DNA of 64,000 nucleotides, from positions 3,162,001-3,226,000 of the forward strand of contig OU452198.1 in assembly GCA_911728435.2 (NCBI GenBank). Direction: 5' to 3'. The DNA is from Apoderus coryli (lineage: Eukaryota; Arthropoda; Insecta; Coleoptera; Attelabidae). Numbering within the stretch: the stretch's first letter is position 1; each line of letters opens with the position of its first letter. The notes beneath the pieces were generated by a model. It was not told where the DNA came from. It was given only the letters and a program-made list of their open reading frames with translations, and searched no databases. Below are positions 53,536 to 64,000 of this stretch, piece after piece. The position numbers and the translations under genes were made by a program.

Positions 53536-56204
53536 CGGTTTACAATACTGAACCAACCTTAACAAATCCGGACGCAAAATAAATATCTAATATTATTTAT
53601 TATCAGTGCTTCTACATTCCGAGATCTGTGCCATTTGCCAGATCCCCTCAATAGGAATGTTACCTTTTTTTTATGTTGTTGTTTTTTTTTTTAATTAAGA
53701 ATTAAGGTAGGCAGCTTTTCGTCGATTGATGAGACGGGTTCGTTTTCATCGAAGCAGGTTTTGGACGCCACCAAGTTATGATAGAGCTAAGTTGACAAAT
53801 AACTTGGAACTTTGTCAATTAAGGGTAAAGGTGGTTATTTCCTTCCCTCTAGCATTGAAACACAAAACTGGTGTATCTGTCTCTATTCAGAATTATCTCA
53901 ATATTTAGGTATTACAAAAGTATTACAATAATTATAAGTCATAGACGATTTGCTTTAAGAAATATGAAGATTAGAATAAGAGAAATATTTAGTATTTAAG
54001 TAAATGTAAAACAATGTAATGTTGTGGATTATTAAATTTAATTTGCGAACGCCTTTTGTTATAAAATGAGTTTGAAAATATAAAGAGAAGTCTATTTTAA
54101 TCATAAAAGATCAAGCAATAAAGATTCAGCTTTAAGTTTTCAATAAATGAAATGAAAAATAAACTTTTCAAGGGGCTATTCTGTGAAATTCGAATTTCCT
54201 GGGTAGCCACTTAAATTAATCAACAATAAAAATGTCTTCCTTAAAGGTGATTTATACAAAAGGATATGTTTATTTTTATTTATTTAAATTAAATTTATTC
54301 AAGGCTGAATTCATACGAATGTCTCCAAAAGTGCACGGTTCTATGCAAATCTAATTCCACAGGAAATAACACCGATCAGGACTCATTCCTTTTGACTAAG
54401 GTTACCCTGATTCAGATATCTTCTGTGAGAGGAATATCTTCGTTTAGGACTCAAATAATCCTTATCTCCGATGAGACGTTATGTGGATGTGCAAATTACC
54501 ACTTCACTATTTCACTCCATGAAATGTTCATAAAATATTATGCAAAAAACCTGAAATATATATCTCATACTACCTAAATGAATTAAATCTTACCTCTACG
54601 AGGTTTTTGGACAATCAATACCCATGAGGATTGTTAACTTTGAGGTTATACATAATATGTATAAATATGTTTTAAAATATTATCAAATAGATACAGATAC
54701 CTTTTTAAATTTTTCTATAACTACATTATTTTAATAGTAAAGTTGATGTCTCGATTAATTTTGAAGAAGAAAAGTGATTCTTTATTTCACCTTTTCTTTT
54801 CTTCCCTCCTTCATGTGTCATATGTCTCGTATATACACATAGAGTACGGTCGTTTTTGGTCTAATAGGACTGTAAATAAAATCAAAGATAAAGGAGTCAC
54901 ATGCTGTATGCAGCGTTGCCAACTCTCTTCATCTATTTGTAACACAAGTACTTTTGTATTAATTAGAGTTCAAATTATAGTAACATTTAAAAAATGTTAC
55001 AAGAATCACACTGTAGATGCGGCTTTATATTCTTACTTTGTCCCATTTCTATTCCACTTCACTCTTTTTTTCTTCTTCTTTGTCTCCGTTTTCTTTATTA
55101 TGTAAGTAGGTGCTCTATTCTCATTTCTCTAGTTGGGTTCACCGCAAAGTTAAGTGACGTTTATTTGAAGATATTTAAAAAATAAAATAAAAGAGCAAAG
55201 ACAGTTACTGTAACTGGTGGGTTTCATGGCTTTTTTCAATCGGACAAATTAACTTGAAATAGGTGCAAAAGCTCCTTTGTTACTTTTGATTAAATTAGAC
55301 TTGTAAGCATTCAGAATAAAAATGCTGGAGGTGTGGTCATTGTCATATACATTTATATTTGGACTGCGGTTGTTAATTTTATACTTTTGTTGTTAAAAGG
55401 ATTTCCTTACCGAGTTTTATTTGTAGGATTATCCACAGTGCATTAGAGATTGCATTGTTTTGACGAAATGTGTTTTCCAAAGAGTTTTACTCAATATAAA
55501 AGTGAAATACTGTTTAATTCAATAAGTGCTTCCAAATTTAGTATATGAGGCGTGGGATTATCTCAACAACAGTTTGCTGATCAATTCGATTTGAGTTTGC
55601 GCGATAAACCCATTTTGGTTCAAATTTAGTCATTCTAGAAATCAGTGAGATGCTGTGCGAAACCTGATAGTGAATGATTACTATGTGGTTTACCATGAGA
55701 TATAGAGGTACTCCAGTATGTCCAATATTACAGGAACATTTTGCTCGAAAAAAGAATTCATGTCGATTGGTAAAAGGAAAAATGCATTTATGCAACGCAT
55801 CATCGATCTAAGAACAGCTCAACTAAACTAAAACTGTAATTTTGAATTTCGTCTTCATCTGAAGCAGGCTTTATCCTATACATCTATTTAACATACTTAA
55901 TTTACATACCTATAGGTATTTCCCTCTTTTTTTATTCGTGTAATAATAGTAAAACATTATTTATTTCGGTCTCTCTCTTCCCTGTATGCGGCAGTTGACA
56001 CCCTTGCCAGTACTTGTGTCCTGTGTTTCGGGAAGCTTAAAGTTTTGATATTTTGAATACAAATTAGTCTTTCTATTTAGTTACCTACATATTAATTTGA
56101 AGCTTTAAAATCTAAAAAAGTAGTCAACAAATTAAGAAAATATATATACGGTTATTAATTAGTAGGTACCTACCTATTTTTATCAAAAATAAATGGGTAG
56201 GTGT
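53536..56204. other. No recognisable gene
   Basis: About 2.7 kb of AT-rich DNA. Short ORFs (53726-53908, 54743-55105, 55538-55795) are hydrophobic or low-complexity and show no motif. Confidence 0.35.
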
Positions 56205-57080
56205 GAATAACCAAAACTTACACTTTGTGTAAACTTTGGTTATTCACACTTTTTTTACGAAATTTGGTAAAAAAAGTGTGAATAACCAAAGTTTACACTT
56301 TTTTTGAGAAATTAAATTCCGAACATAAAGTGTAAATTTACAAACTTTTTACGAAAAAGTGTGAGTTAGCAAAATTTACTTTGGTTATTCACACTTTTTT
56401 TACGAAATTTGGTAAAAAAAGTGTGAATAACCAAAGTTTACACTTTTTTTGAGAAATTAAATTCCGAACATAAAGTGTAAATTTACAAACTTTTTACGAA
56501 AAAGTGTGAGTTAGCAAAATTTACATTTTTTTTGAGAAATAAATAAAGTGTAAATGTACAAACTTTTTTCGAAATTTCGTAAAAAGGTGTATACCTAACA
56601 AGAAATTTAAACTTTTTTTGAGGAATTTCAGAAAGTGTAAATTTACAAACTTTTTACAAAATTGCGCAGGAAAAATGTGAATAACCAAAACTTACAATTT
56701 TTTGAGAAATTTAATTGTTTAAATTTCGCAAAAAAAGTGTAGATTTTGAATCTCTACGAAATTTCGTAAAAAAAGTATGAATAAGTAAAATTTACACTTT
56801 TTTAAGAAATTTCGTAAATAAAGTGTAAATTTACCAACTTTTTTCCAAATTTCGTAAAAAAAGTGTGAACAACCAAAATTTACACTTTTTTTGAGAAATT
56901 AAGTTTCCGAAATAAAGTGTGAATTTAAAAATTTTCGTAAAAAGGTGTGTATAACTAAAATTTAAACTTTTTTTGAGAAATTTCATAAATAAAGTGTAAA
57001 ATTACAAACTTTTTACGAAATTTCGTAAAAAAAGTGTGGATAACCAAAATTCATAGTTTTTTACGAAATTTCGCAAAAAA
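56205..57080. repeat. AT-rich palindromic satellite array, left part
   Basis: Repeated modules: gtgtgaataaccaaa, tttacactttttttgagaaa, ataaagtgtaaatttacaaac, tttttacgaaatttcgtaaa. Several modules are perfect palindromes, for example 56237-56291 (tttggttattcacac ... gtgtgaataaccaaa). A 145 bp block starting at 56233 is repeated directly at 56378 with no difference that I can see; elsewhere units are diverged. The array resumes at 61615 after the LINE. No coding potential. Confidence 0.75.
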
Positions 57081-57327
57081 TTGTATATATTTATTTATTT
57101 AAACTTGCCTAACAGGTTTAACACCCAATTACAAGGCAAACTCTTAAAAATATTGTACATATTTAGGAAATTACTTTACATTATCCAAGAAACAATAACA
57201 CTAAAAATCAAAAATTGTTACCAATACTAAGATAGCAAACATAAACATTATTGAGTTAAAACTAACGACATCGAAATTAATTTAGGAAAAGAATATGCGT
57301 ATATAATAAATAAGATCTCACAGTAAG

Positions 57328-60168
57328 CTAATCTTCGGAGCGATATAGGAGGCGAGACAACTGGGCCCTAAACCCACGCAGTGTTTGGTCAAAGTAATCG
57401 ACCTCACTACTGATCCCTCGCGCATTGCACTCTTGTAATGCTCTAAATAGAGGTGCCCTATACTCATAGTTGGTACGAAGTGTATGGATATGGAATAACC
57501 TAGCGTTTCTGGAATAAAACCGTGGAATGCTGAAACCAATCCGCTCCAGCAGCCGAGGACAGTCAATCATACCATTAATTATTTTAAAGAGGAACACCTG
57601 TCCAGCATATAATCTACGTGTAGCCAAAGAGTTCATGTTAAATCTGTCAAGGAGCATGCGATGATCATATCCGCGGGATGGAAAATGTCCATCAATTTTG
57701 AACGCTAAGTACTTGAGAAATCTACGCTGAACACTCTCAACCTGTCTTATATGTACTTGATATATGGGAGACCATATATTGGAAGCATACTCAAGCTTAG
57801 ATCTGATCAACGCATTGAACAAATTGGTCAGACACTCAACGTTGTTAAATTCTTTAGTTATTCGAAACAAAAAACCAAGCATACGAAAAGAGTCACATAG
57901 TAGGTGCTGTGCATGTGTTGTAAATTGTAAGTTGGTGTCCACATAGACTCCCAAATCCTTGACGACCTCATACGAGTCAAGAATGGTATTACATAACCGG
58001 TAGGGAAACATAAGTGTGCTCTGCGACCTGGAGAATACAGCAAGTTTGCATTTTCCTACATTCAAAGGCAGTTTGTTAGTATGGCACCACAGCTCGAGCC
58101 TCGACAGATCAGCCTGCAACAATTCGCAATCAGCAAGAGATCGAACAGCCCTGTAAATCTTGAAGTCATCAGCAAAAATCAAGTAACTGCTCAAAAAGCC
58201 TTCCGATATGTCATTAATGAAAATGGAGAAAATAAGGGGAGCAAGACAACTGCCCTGTGGGGCACCACTGGTGGGTATGAAATAATCAGACCTATGTCCA
58301 TTGTACTCAACGAATTGTTTACGATTAGTTAGATAAGTATAAAAAAACTCCAGGAGATCCTCATCAAAGCCAACATTGCACATCTTCTGCAGTATCAGGG
58401 AGTGATCAAGTTTATCGAACGCTTTCGAAAAGTCGGTGTAGATAGCATCCAGTTGCATGCCTCCACCGACAGCGGAAAACACGTCCTGAAAAAAACACGT
58501 TAGATTAGTGACTGTGGATCGTCCCTGGAAGAAACCATGCTGCTTAGAGTCAATGTCGTGCTTTACTTGGTTGAATATTTTTCTGTGAAGTGTAGTTTCA
58601 AATACTTTAGCGAAATTGGGTAAAATGGAAATAGGACGATAGTTTCTGATTTGATCGATTTCAGCCGACTTATGAATAGGACAGATGCGAGCAAATTTCC
58701 ATGCTTCAGGAAATGTTTTACTATTAAGTGATTTGTTAAACAGAATTTGTAAAGGATGAGCAAAAGCATAAGCACAGTCTCGTATAATAAAGGCTGGGAC
58801 ATTGTCGGGGCCCGACGTCATCCTTGGCTTCAAGCGCTTCAGCGAAGCGAGCACGTCACTGTTATCCAACCGACCCACCGATATCTGAGACGCAGCGTCC
58901 CTCGAGTCACCACGCACATAGGGGCTGGAGTGCACATAAACACTGTTAAAGTATGACGCAAAAGCATTGACTATATCTCCAGGCTCGCAAACCTCATCAT
59001 CGTCAATGTCATGCACAACGCCCGGTATTCGTGACTTTCTTTTTTTATTATGAACAAACTCTCAGAGTTTTTTTGGGTCGGTCTTTATTGAATCCTGAAT
59101 ATGAACAAGATAGTTTCGGTATGAATTATTGATCTGGCTTTTGATTAATGATCTTAAATGTCTGAAGGCTTGTAGATCGTTTAAATCCCGTGAGGATCTC
59201 CATTTCTTGAAAAGTCGCATTTTCATCCTAATATTACTTATGATATCATGTGTATACCAGCATGGGTATGAATGCTTCCTGGAGCGAGTTCTCACAGCGG
59301 GTACGCACACATCAAATATTGCGTTTAAGATGTCATAGAAGGTGGAGACCGCGATATCCACATCATCCACAGAGTCAAGAATCGACCAGTCCTGTTCGAG
59401 AATTAGTTGGTATAACCGGGGGAAGTCTGCCCTTTTATAGTTATACCGTTTATTCTGCTGATTTATTGTAAAGTTTTTTTGAAGAGGGGGTATTTTGGCA
59501 TCAAAACAGATCTGCAAGGCAGGGTGATGACCGTCCTCATCCACTAGCGCCGGCACAGACCTCACCACGCCACAGTGAAAGTTCGATAACACGAGATCCA
59601 GAATTCTGTTATTAGAGTTACGAATGTTATTGAATTGCCTTAATTCAAACGAAGACATGAACTCATTAATTAATTTTAAAGGTGAGAAATTATTTGAAAT
59701 CACACCTTCCTCAAAATGAATGTTAAAGTCACCAACAATCAATATTTGTAGACCATAAACGCAAGTCAGGTGTTCAAAAAATTCGAAAAGATTGATGTAT
59801 TCCTCAATGTCAAGATTTGGTTGCACATAAACGCAAAAACAGCAGAATGAGAAGTGATCGATGTCAATCTTACATCCGATAATGTCAATTGAAGGTGAGA
59901 GAGGGGGTGCATTTGATAAATCAATAGATTTTGAGCGTAGGTCAGACCTAACCGCCAACAGCACGCCCCCACCTCTGGTAACGTTTAGGGCCCTATTGTC
60001 TCTATCCGCGCGATACACCACATAGCCGTCCCCAAACAACTCAGAGTTCAGCACACCAGATTGAATCCACGTTTCGGTGACACCGACCACATGATACTCA
60101 TAGGAAGAAGTCGACTTGCAAAAGGCATGTGTTTTCGTATTTAAGCCCCTGACATTCTGATATACCAT
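57328..60168 (-). pseudogene. LINE ORF2 (endonuclease-RT) with a single TGA
   Basis: From ATG 60168 (a longer frame opens at TTG 60198) to the stop at 57328, about 946 codons in one frame with one internal TGA at 59062-59064, directly after TDPKKL; related LINEs usually have Trp there, so TGG to TGA is likely. Endonuclease motifs: YQNVRGLNTKT, VGVTETWI (Glu), ILIVGDFNIHF, ILDLVLSNF and DEDGHHPAL (His). RT motifs: FARICPIHKSAEIDQIRNYR, QHGFFQGRSTVTNL, AIYTDFSKAFDKLDHSLIL, SGAPQGSCLAPLIFSIFIND, LIFADDFKIYR (FADD) and KDLGVYVDTNLQF. A C-terminal domain follows. If the TGA were read through or reverted, the enzyme would look complete. Confidence 0.9.
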
Positions 60169-60203
60169 GCTCAGGTGCAAATCCTCTCTGTTAGGCAAGC
60201 CGG

Positions 60204-61190
60204 TCAGTTTAAAGATGCTCCCCCCGGCGCTTTCACTATAGTGGGGACACCTCTAATAGTTTTTATATAAATATTCGTTTCGCCGCCGTTTCGACGATCC
60301 AAAAGCTGCTGCCTCACACCTCTGTACTCCTGAAGCTGTCTGGGGGTTCTGTCCGAGGACACGGCGATGTTCCTCAGCTCAGCAATCGACCTCAGCTGCG
60401 GCGCCCGACGAAGAACATCCGTCACCAGTCTTGGCTCCCTCATCCTCACACGCAAGGGCCTCGGGCGATCAGTAGCATTTTGTGACCCGCGCACCTTACC
60501 AACCCTGCCAACCTCCAGGACATCGGAGGCCGCAACCGCAGGACAGAGCTTAGCAATAATACCAACAGCAGTACTACTATCCCCATCAGCGGCGCCACCA
60601 GCAAAATCTTCAGGCTGTCCAAAAATCATCAGGTTACATTTGCGTGATTCTCGATCGGAATACTCTCGAAACACATCCTCGCACTCGCCGAGCGTAGCAG
60701 TCGAAGATCGATGTTCACTAGCATGAAGTTGTTGCTTAATCTTATCAATTTCCAATTTCAACGATTTGTTTATTTCCAGCTGTTCTTCATATTTCTTTAA
60801 TACATCCCGCTCTATGGATACAAGTTTTGCCATAAGATCGTCTATTGTATATGTGTCCTTTCGCGGGCTGACTGCAGCAGTGTGGCCCGCGACCGTCAGC
60901 CGCATTTGCCGCTCAAGAGCGTCCAACTCACTATCGGACGAGACATTAGTCGTTGGAAAGATAACACTTCTTCTTCCTTTTGAACTTTCGCCCTTGGTCA
61001 TGCTCAGACAGTTGTCACAGGTCCATGTCACGGAAGACGCTGAGTCAGCTAACAATTTAAATAATTCGTCGGAGATGCTCGTACATTTTCTGTGGTACCA
61101 CTTGCCACAACGACCCACGCATTGAACGCCGTACTGACTTCTTTTTTTTATCGTGTCCGAACAAGAAGGACATATATGTTTGCGATTCAT
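60204..61190 (-). CDS. LINE ORF1, PHD-finger nucleic-acid-binding protein
   Basis: Intact frame of 328 codons from ATG 61190 (the frame extends five codons further to a TTG at 61205). Residues about 6-57 form a PHD-type zinc finger with the order C-x2-C, C-x3-C, W-Y-H-x2-C, W-T-C-x2-C (CPSCSDTIKKRS ... KWYHRKCTS ... WTCDNC). A heptad-like coiled coil follows (SIERDVLKKYEEQLEINKSL, LEIDKIKQQL), then ESRKCNLMIFGQPEDF, which resembles the RNA-binding part of other LINE ORF1 proteins, and an Arg-rich C-terminus. It should bind the LINE RNA in the ribonucleoprotein. It ends 35 nt before the ORF2 ATG. Confidence 0.85.
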   Translation of the reverse strand: MNRKHICPSCSDTIKKRSQYGVQCVGRCGKWYHRKCTSISDELFKLLADSASSVTWTCDNCLSMTKGESSKGRRSVIFPTTNVSSDSELDALERQMRLTVAGHTAAVSPRKDTYTIDDLMAKLVSIERDVLKKYEEQLEINKSLKLEIDKIKQQLHASEHRSSTATLGECEDVFREYSDRESRKCNLMIFGQPEDFAGGAADGDSSTAVGIIAKLCPAVAASDVLEVGRVGKVRGSQNATDRPRPLRVRMREPRLVTDVLRRAPQLRSIAELRNIAVSSDRTPRQLQEYRGVRQQLLDRRNGGETNIYIKTIRGVPTIVKAPGGASLN

Positions 61191-61614
61191 GGTGACAATG
61201 TTCAAAAAACACTCGCATTAACAAAATCAAAGATACAACATACGACACGCGCGTATAACTCTTGTAGGCCCGGCTTAATGTTCGAGTATAAACAAAACAA
61301 TTTTATTTACCTTATTTGTTTACCATCTATTTCTATGAGTTTATCGTTCTTTTTTTTTTTTTTGATCTTTATATTTACACTGATAAGTAGAGATAATGTC
61401 AGAAAAAGCAATTGCAAATCTTATGCAAGTACCAGGGGGTAGGAACCCTGCACAAAAGTGATTTAATGTTTATTATATTCACTGAATTTTTGTCAGCACA
61501 ATGATACCACACAACACAATAAACACAACTTCCAACTATTCGTTTTATAGCAATTTAATGGAGACAAATATATGCTGATTCTCACAAACGTATACACGTA
61601 TATACATACTTTTT

Positions 61615-61945
61615 ACGACATTTTGTAAAAAAAAGTGTGAATAATCAAAATGTACAACTTATGAAATTTCGCAAAAAAGTGTAAATTTAGAATCTCTTTA
61701 CGAAATTTCGTAAAAATTTACACGAAATCTCGTAAAAAAGTGTGAATAACCAAAGCTTACACTTTTTTGAGAAATTAAATTCCGAAAATAAAGTGTAAAT
61801 TTACAAAGTTTTTACGAAAAAGTGTGAGTTAGCAAAATTTACACTTTTTTGATAAATTAAATAAAGTGTAAATGTACAAACTTTTTTCGAAATTTCGTAA
61901 AAAGGTGTGTACCTATAACCAAAATTTAAACTTTTTTTGAAAAAT
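61615..61945. repeat. AT-rich palindromic satellite array, right part
   Basis: Same modules as 56205-57080 (gtgtgaataaccaaa, aaagtgtaaatttacaaa, ttttttcgaaatttcgtaaa). The array was evidently continuous before the LINE inserted. Confidence 0.7.
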
Positions 61946-62313
61946 TTCATAGATAAATTCCTAAAACCGTTTTCATTCTCCGAGACATAAAACAACCAAT
62001 AACTGATTATTTTATCCATAGAATCTCCACTTGTTAAGGAAACCACTCTGTATAAAAACATCGTGTTGCTATCTGCAAAACAGCTTTCACTCGTGTTTAA
62101 AATACCGTTATTAACTTAAAGCTCCTTATTACTTCCTTTCTGCTTTCTTTTCTTATAACTTTTTTATGTAAAAATAAAAAAAAAAATCTCAACCAAACTA
62201 TGTAAATCCCGTTATTATTAGCTAATATAAAATTCTGCATCGGACAGAAATTAAATGTCGGAAGACATTAAAAACATGGCGAAATGTTATAACATCTTGT
62301 TAGGTATTCTTGT
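61946..62313. other. No gene
   Basis: AT-rich DNA; nothing recognised. Confidence 0.3.
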
Positions 62314-62493
62314 TTGTTTCTCAATTTTCCACCGGGGCAAGAATTGATGATGAACCAGAATCCTAACGCATCGTCCTTTGCCCCTCGGGCCGTCTCTCCC
62401 ACAAGCTCCGTTTTACGCGGTGCTTCCCTGCCTGTACAGAAGAGCACACAAAACTTCATAAGCAAAGTTGACAGTCTTATTAAAAACAGGAAA
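62314..62493 (+). CDS. Possible host exon with a PAM2-like motif
   Basis: A short open frame with normal-looking codon use: MMNQNPNASSFAPRAVSP, TSSVLRGASLPVQKS, QNFISKVDSLIKNRK. NPNASSFAPR resembles the PAM2 motif (L-N-P-N-A-x-x-F-x-P), which binds the MLLE domain of poly(A)-binding protein; the first position here is Gln, not Leu. GAAA|GTAAAT at 62490-62499 could be a splice donor; a pyrimidine-rich stretch precedes 62330. No other exon was found, so this is tentative. Confidence 0.3.
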
Positions 62494-62818
62494 GTAAATT
62501 AAATTTCTCATTAATTTGAAAAAGAGCTCTGCTTAGGTACATGTTAAACAGAGTAATGTACATGTATGGAGAGATTGATTTGGAAGATTATAGGCTGGAG
62601 GTGGAGTAATAATTTTAGACGTATTTTGTATATTTTTAAGCCAACATTGACTGATCACCAAGCCTTAAACATCGGCGTTTATTAACTTTCAAGGACCATA
62701 CGTTCTTGAACTCTTCCTTACAGAGGTTGTTCTAAGGATTTGAAGTCCTCCTTTGATCAACTTTCCTCGGTTAACAATACTTTATTATTGCCCGCTTATA
62801 TGACAATTTTTTCCCGTA
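62494..62818. other. No gene
   Basis: AT-rich DNA up to the mariner end. Confidence 0.3.
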
Positions 62819-64000
62819 TACGAGGGTTGCCTTTTATATTTCGGGATTAGAGAACAAAAACAAATATTAATCATCGAAAATCACTTTATTATTTTTCAAA
62901 ATATTCCCCATGAAGATCTATACACTTTTGGATGCGTTTGAACCAATTGTCAAAGCCCTTTTGCCACTCTGAGGATCTCCAAAACATGCATTCTGAATGC
63001 AGCAACCGCTTCTTCAGGTGTCAAAAAACGTTGATCTCTCAGTTTGTTTTTTACGTACGGGAATAAAAAGAAGTCATTCGGTCCCAAGTCAGGACTATAC
63101 GGCGAATGACTCATCAAATCGATGTTTTGGGTGCTCAAAGATGCAGTTGTTTGAGCCGATGTGTGAGAGCTCGCATTGTCGTGGTGAAGAGTTATCCGTC
63201 TTCGGCGGTTGGTTTTCCTGATTTCTTGGAAGACAACTGCCAAACAAATGGTTGTGTACCACTCAGAATTGACTGTTCTGCGTTGTTCTAGTGGTATGGT
63301 TGCGACATGTCCAGTTTTCCCCAAAAAACAGGCGACATTTGCTTGGAAGACCTTCGTGCGCGAACTACTTTTGTTGGATTTGGCTCATCTTGAAACATCC
63401 ATACAGTCGATAGCTGTTTACTTTCGAGCTCATACGCGTAAATCCACGATTCATCACCTGTCACGATGTCATAGACGTGATTCGAAGCACCGCGATCGTA
63501 TTTTTTGAGCATTTCTTTCGACCAATCGACACGAGCCTTTTTTTGATGATTAACAAATTGTGTGGGATCCAACGCGAACAAATTTTTTTGACAGTCAAAT
63601 GTTTGTGCAATATTGAATGTATGCTGGTCCCACTAATGCCTAAGGTTGTCTCAATCTCTTGATAGGTCACATGACGATCTTGCAATATCAGTTCGCGCAC
63701 AGCATCAATGGTTTTCGGAACAAGAACTGATTTTGGACGACCTTCACGAAATTCGTCTTGGAGTGAATTACGACCACAATTGAATTCACCATACCATCGA
63801 TAAACACTCGTCCTTGATGGAGCTTCATCGCCAAAAATTGAATTAAGTTCATCCATGCACTGTTGCTGAGTTAATCCACGTCAAAAGTAGTAAAAAATAA
63901 TCGCACGAAAATGTTCACGATTTAATTCCATTTTTGGGCCGAGATGAATCTTTTAAGTTACTGTAAACAACACAAATAGCGTTCGTATGTCAAAACGTTC
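62819..64000 (-). mobile_element. Mariner (DD34D), runs off right edge
   Basis: The right end of the element (left on the plus strand) is tacgagggttgccttttata at 62819, shared with the composite mariner at 17610. The transposase lies on the minus strand; about 70 bp of leader is inside the window and the other terminal repeat should be about 180 bp beyond it. Confidence 0.85.
62889..63931 (-). pseudogene. Mariner transposase, stop and frameshifts
   Basis: Starts at ATG 63931 (MELNREHFRAIIFYYF), followed at codon 17 by TGA. The frame continues with MDELNSIFGDEAPSRTSVYR, GRPKSVLVPKTIDAVRELIL and ISGTSIHSILHKHLTVKKI (paired helix-turn-helix DNA-binding domain). Frameshifts lie near 63555, 63310 and 62965. 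The catalytic domain shows VTGDESWIYAYE (first Asp), ITLHHDNASSHTSAQTTASL (second Asp) and YSPDLGPNDFFLFPYVKNKL (third Asp), the DD34D spacing of mariner. All three catalytic Asp codons survive although the gene is broken. Stop at 62889. Confidence 0.85.

Larger units (their letters stand above)
57085..61600 (-). mobile_element. Almost full-length CR1-type LINE
   Basis: A minus-strand LINE inserted in the satellite array: 5' UTR about 61206-61600, ORF1 60204-61190, ORF2 57328-60168, then about 240 bp 3' UTR ending caagtttaaataaataaata at 57083-57107. Two-ORF structure with PHD finger in ORF1, APE endonuclease and RT in ORF2 and no RNase H fits the CR1 group. Apart from one in-frame TGA in ORF2 I see no lesion. 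Exact target duplications cannot be set because both flanks are repetitive. Confidence 0.85.

Noticed and set aside
54743..55185. Overlapping hydrophobic ORFs as membrane proteins
   Set aside because: T-rich DNA produces runs of Phe and Leu codons; no start context, conservation or splice evidence.
56205..57080. CRISPR-like regular repeats
   Set aside because: Repeats are diverged, overlapping and palindromic without unique equal-length spacers, and the genome is eukaryotic; it is a satellite.

Overview
This window looks like AT-rich intergenic DNA from an insect nuclear genome (possibly a beetle; that last step is a guess). It contains no rRNA, no tRNA that I can recognise and no convincing complete host gene. 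It is a graveyard of transposable elements, most of them broken: non-LTR retrotransposons of at least five lineages (CR1/Jockey-like with PHD or esterase ORF1, an RNase H-bearing type, an RTE type and others), DD34D mariners, IS630/Tc1-type transposons, one Crypton (tyrosine recombinase), a Ty3/gypsy remnant, and fragments that look like termini of Penelope-like elements (PLEs) carrying hammerhead ribozyme motifs.

Layout. 1-2105 (minus): 5' part of a CR1-type LINE whose ORF2 is still open at the left edge. 2655-4014: frameshifted LINE reverse transcriptase (RT). 4873-9530: a small palindromic transposon, a degenerate tandem repeat (5934-6710), a GC-rich unidentified block (7320-8260) and a nested repeat. 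11-16 kb: LINE tails, mariner scraps, two unassigned ORFs. 17610-19832: a mariner whose ends enclose a LINE fragment and a second, host-gene-like coding fragment. 20377-22922: three palindromic transposons nested one inside another. 23588-24317: another palindrome. 25-31 kb: RNase H LINE, other LINE pieces, gypsy pol end, IS630-type and mariner transposases. 32-38 kb: repeats, low-complexity DNA and two hammerhead motifs. 39078-41368: a second nested palindrome containing a truncated transposase gene. 41-48 kb: more LINE remnants and a Crypton. 48472-51003: two hammerhead-bearing inverted structures. 51880-53535: an RTE LINE. 56205-61945: an AT-rich palindromic satellite interrupted by an almost intact minus-strand CR1-type LINE (57085-about 61600). 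62819-64000: a mariner running off the right edge.

The two most unusual things are (i) palindromic TA-target transposons that have inserted exactly at the central TA of older palindromes, three independent times, and (ii) at least six hammerhead-ribozyme motifs with intact CUGANGA/GAAAC cores (plus three degenerate ones), several at the edges of inverted structures. No PLE reverse transcriptase ORF was found in the window, so the PLE assignment rests on the ribozymes and the termini only.
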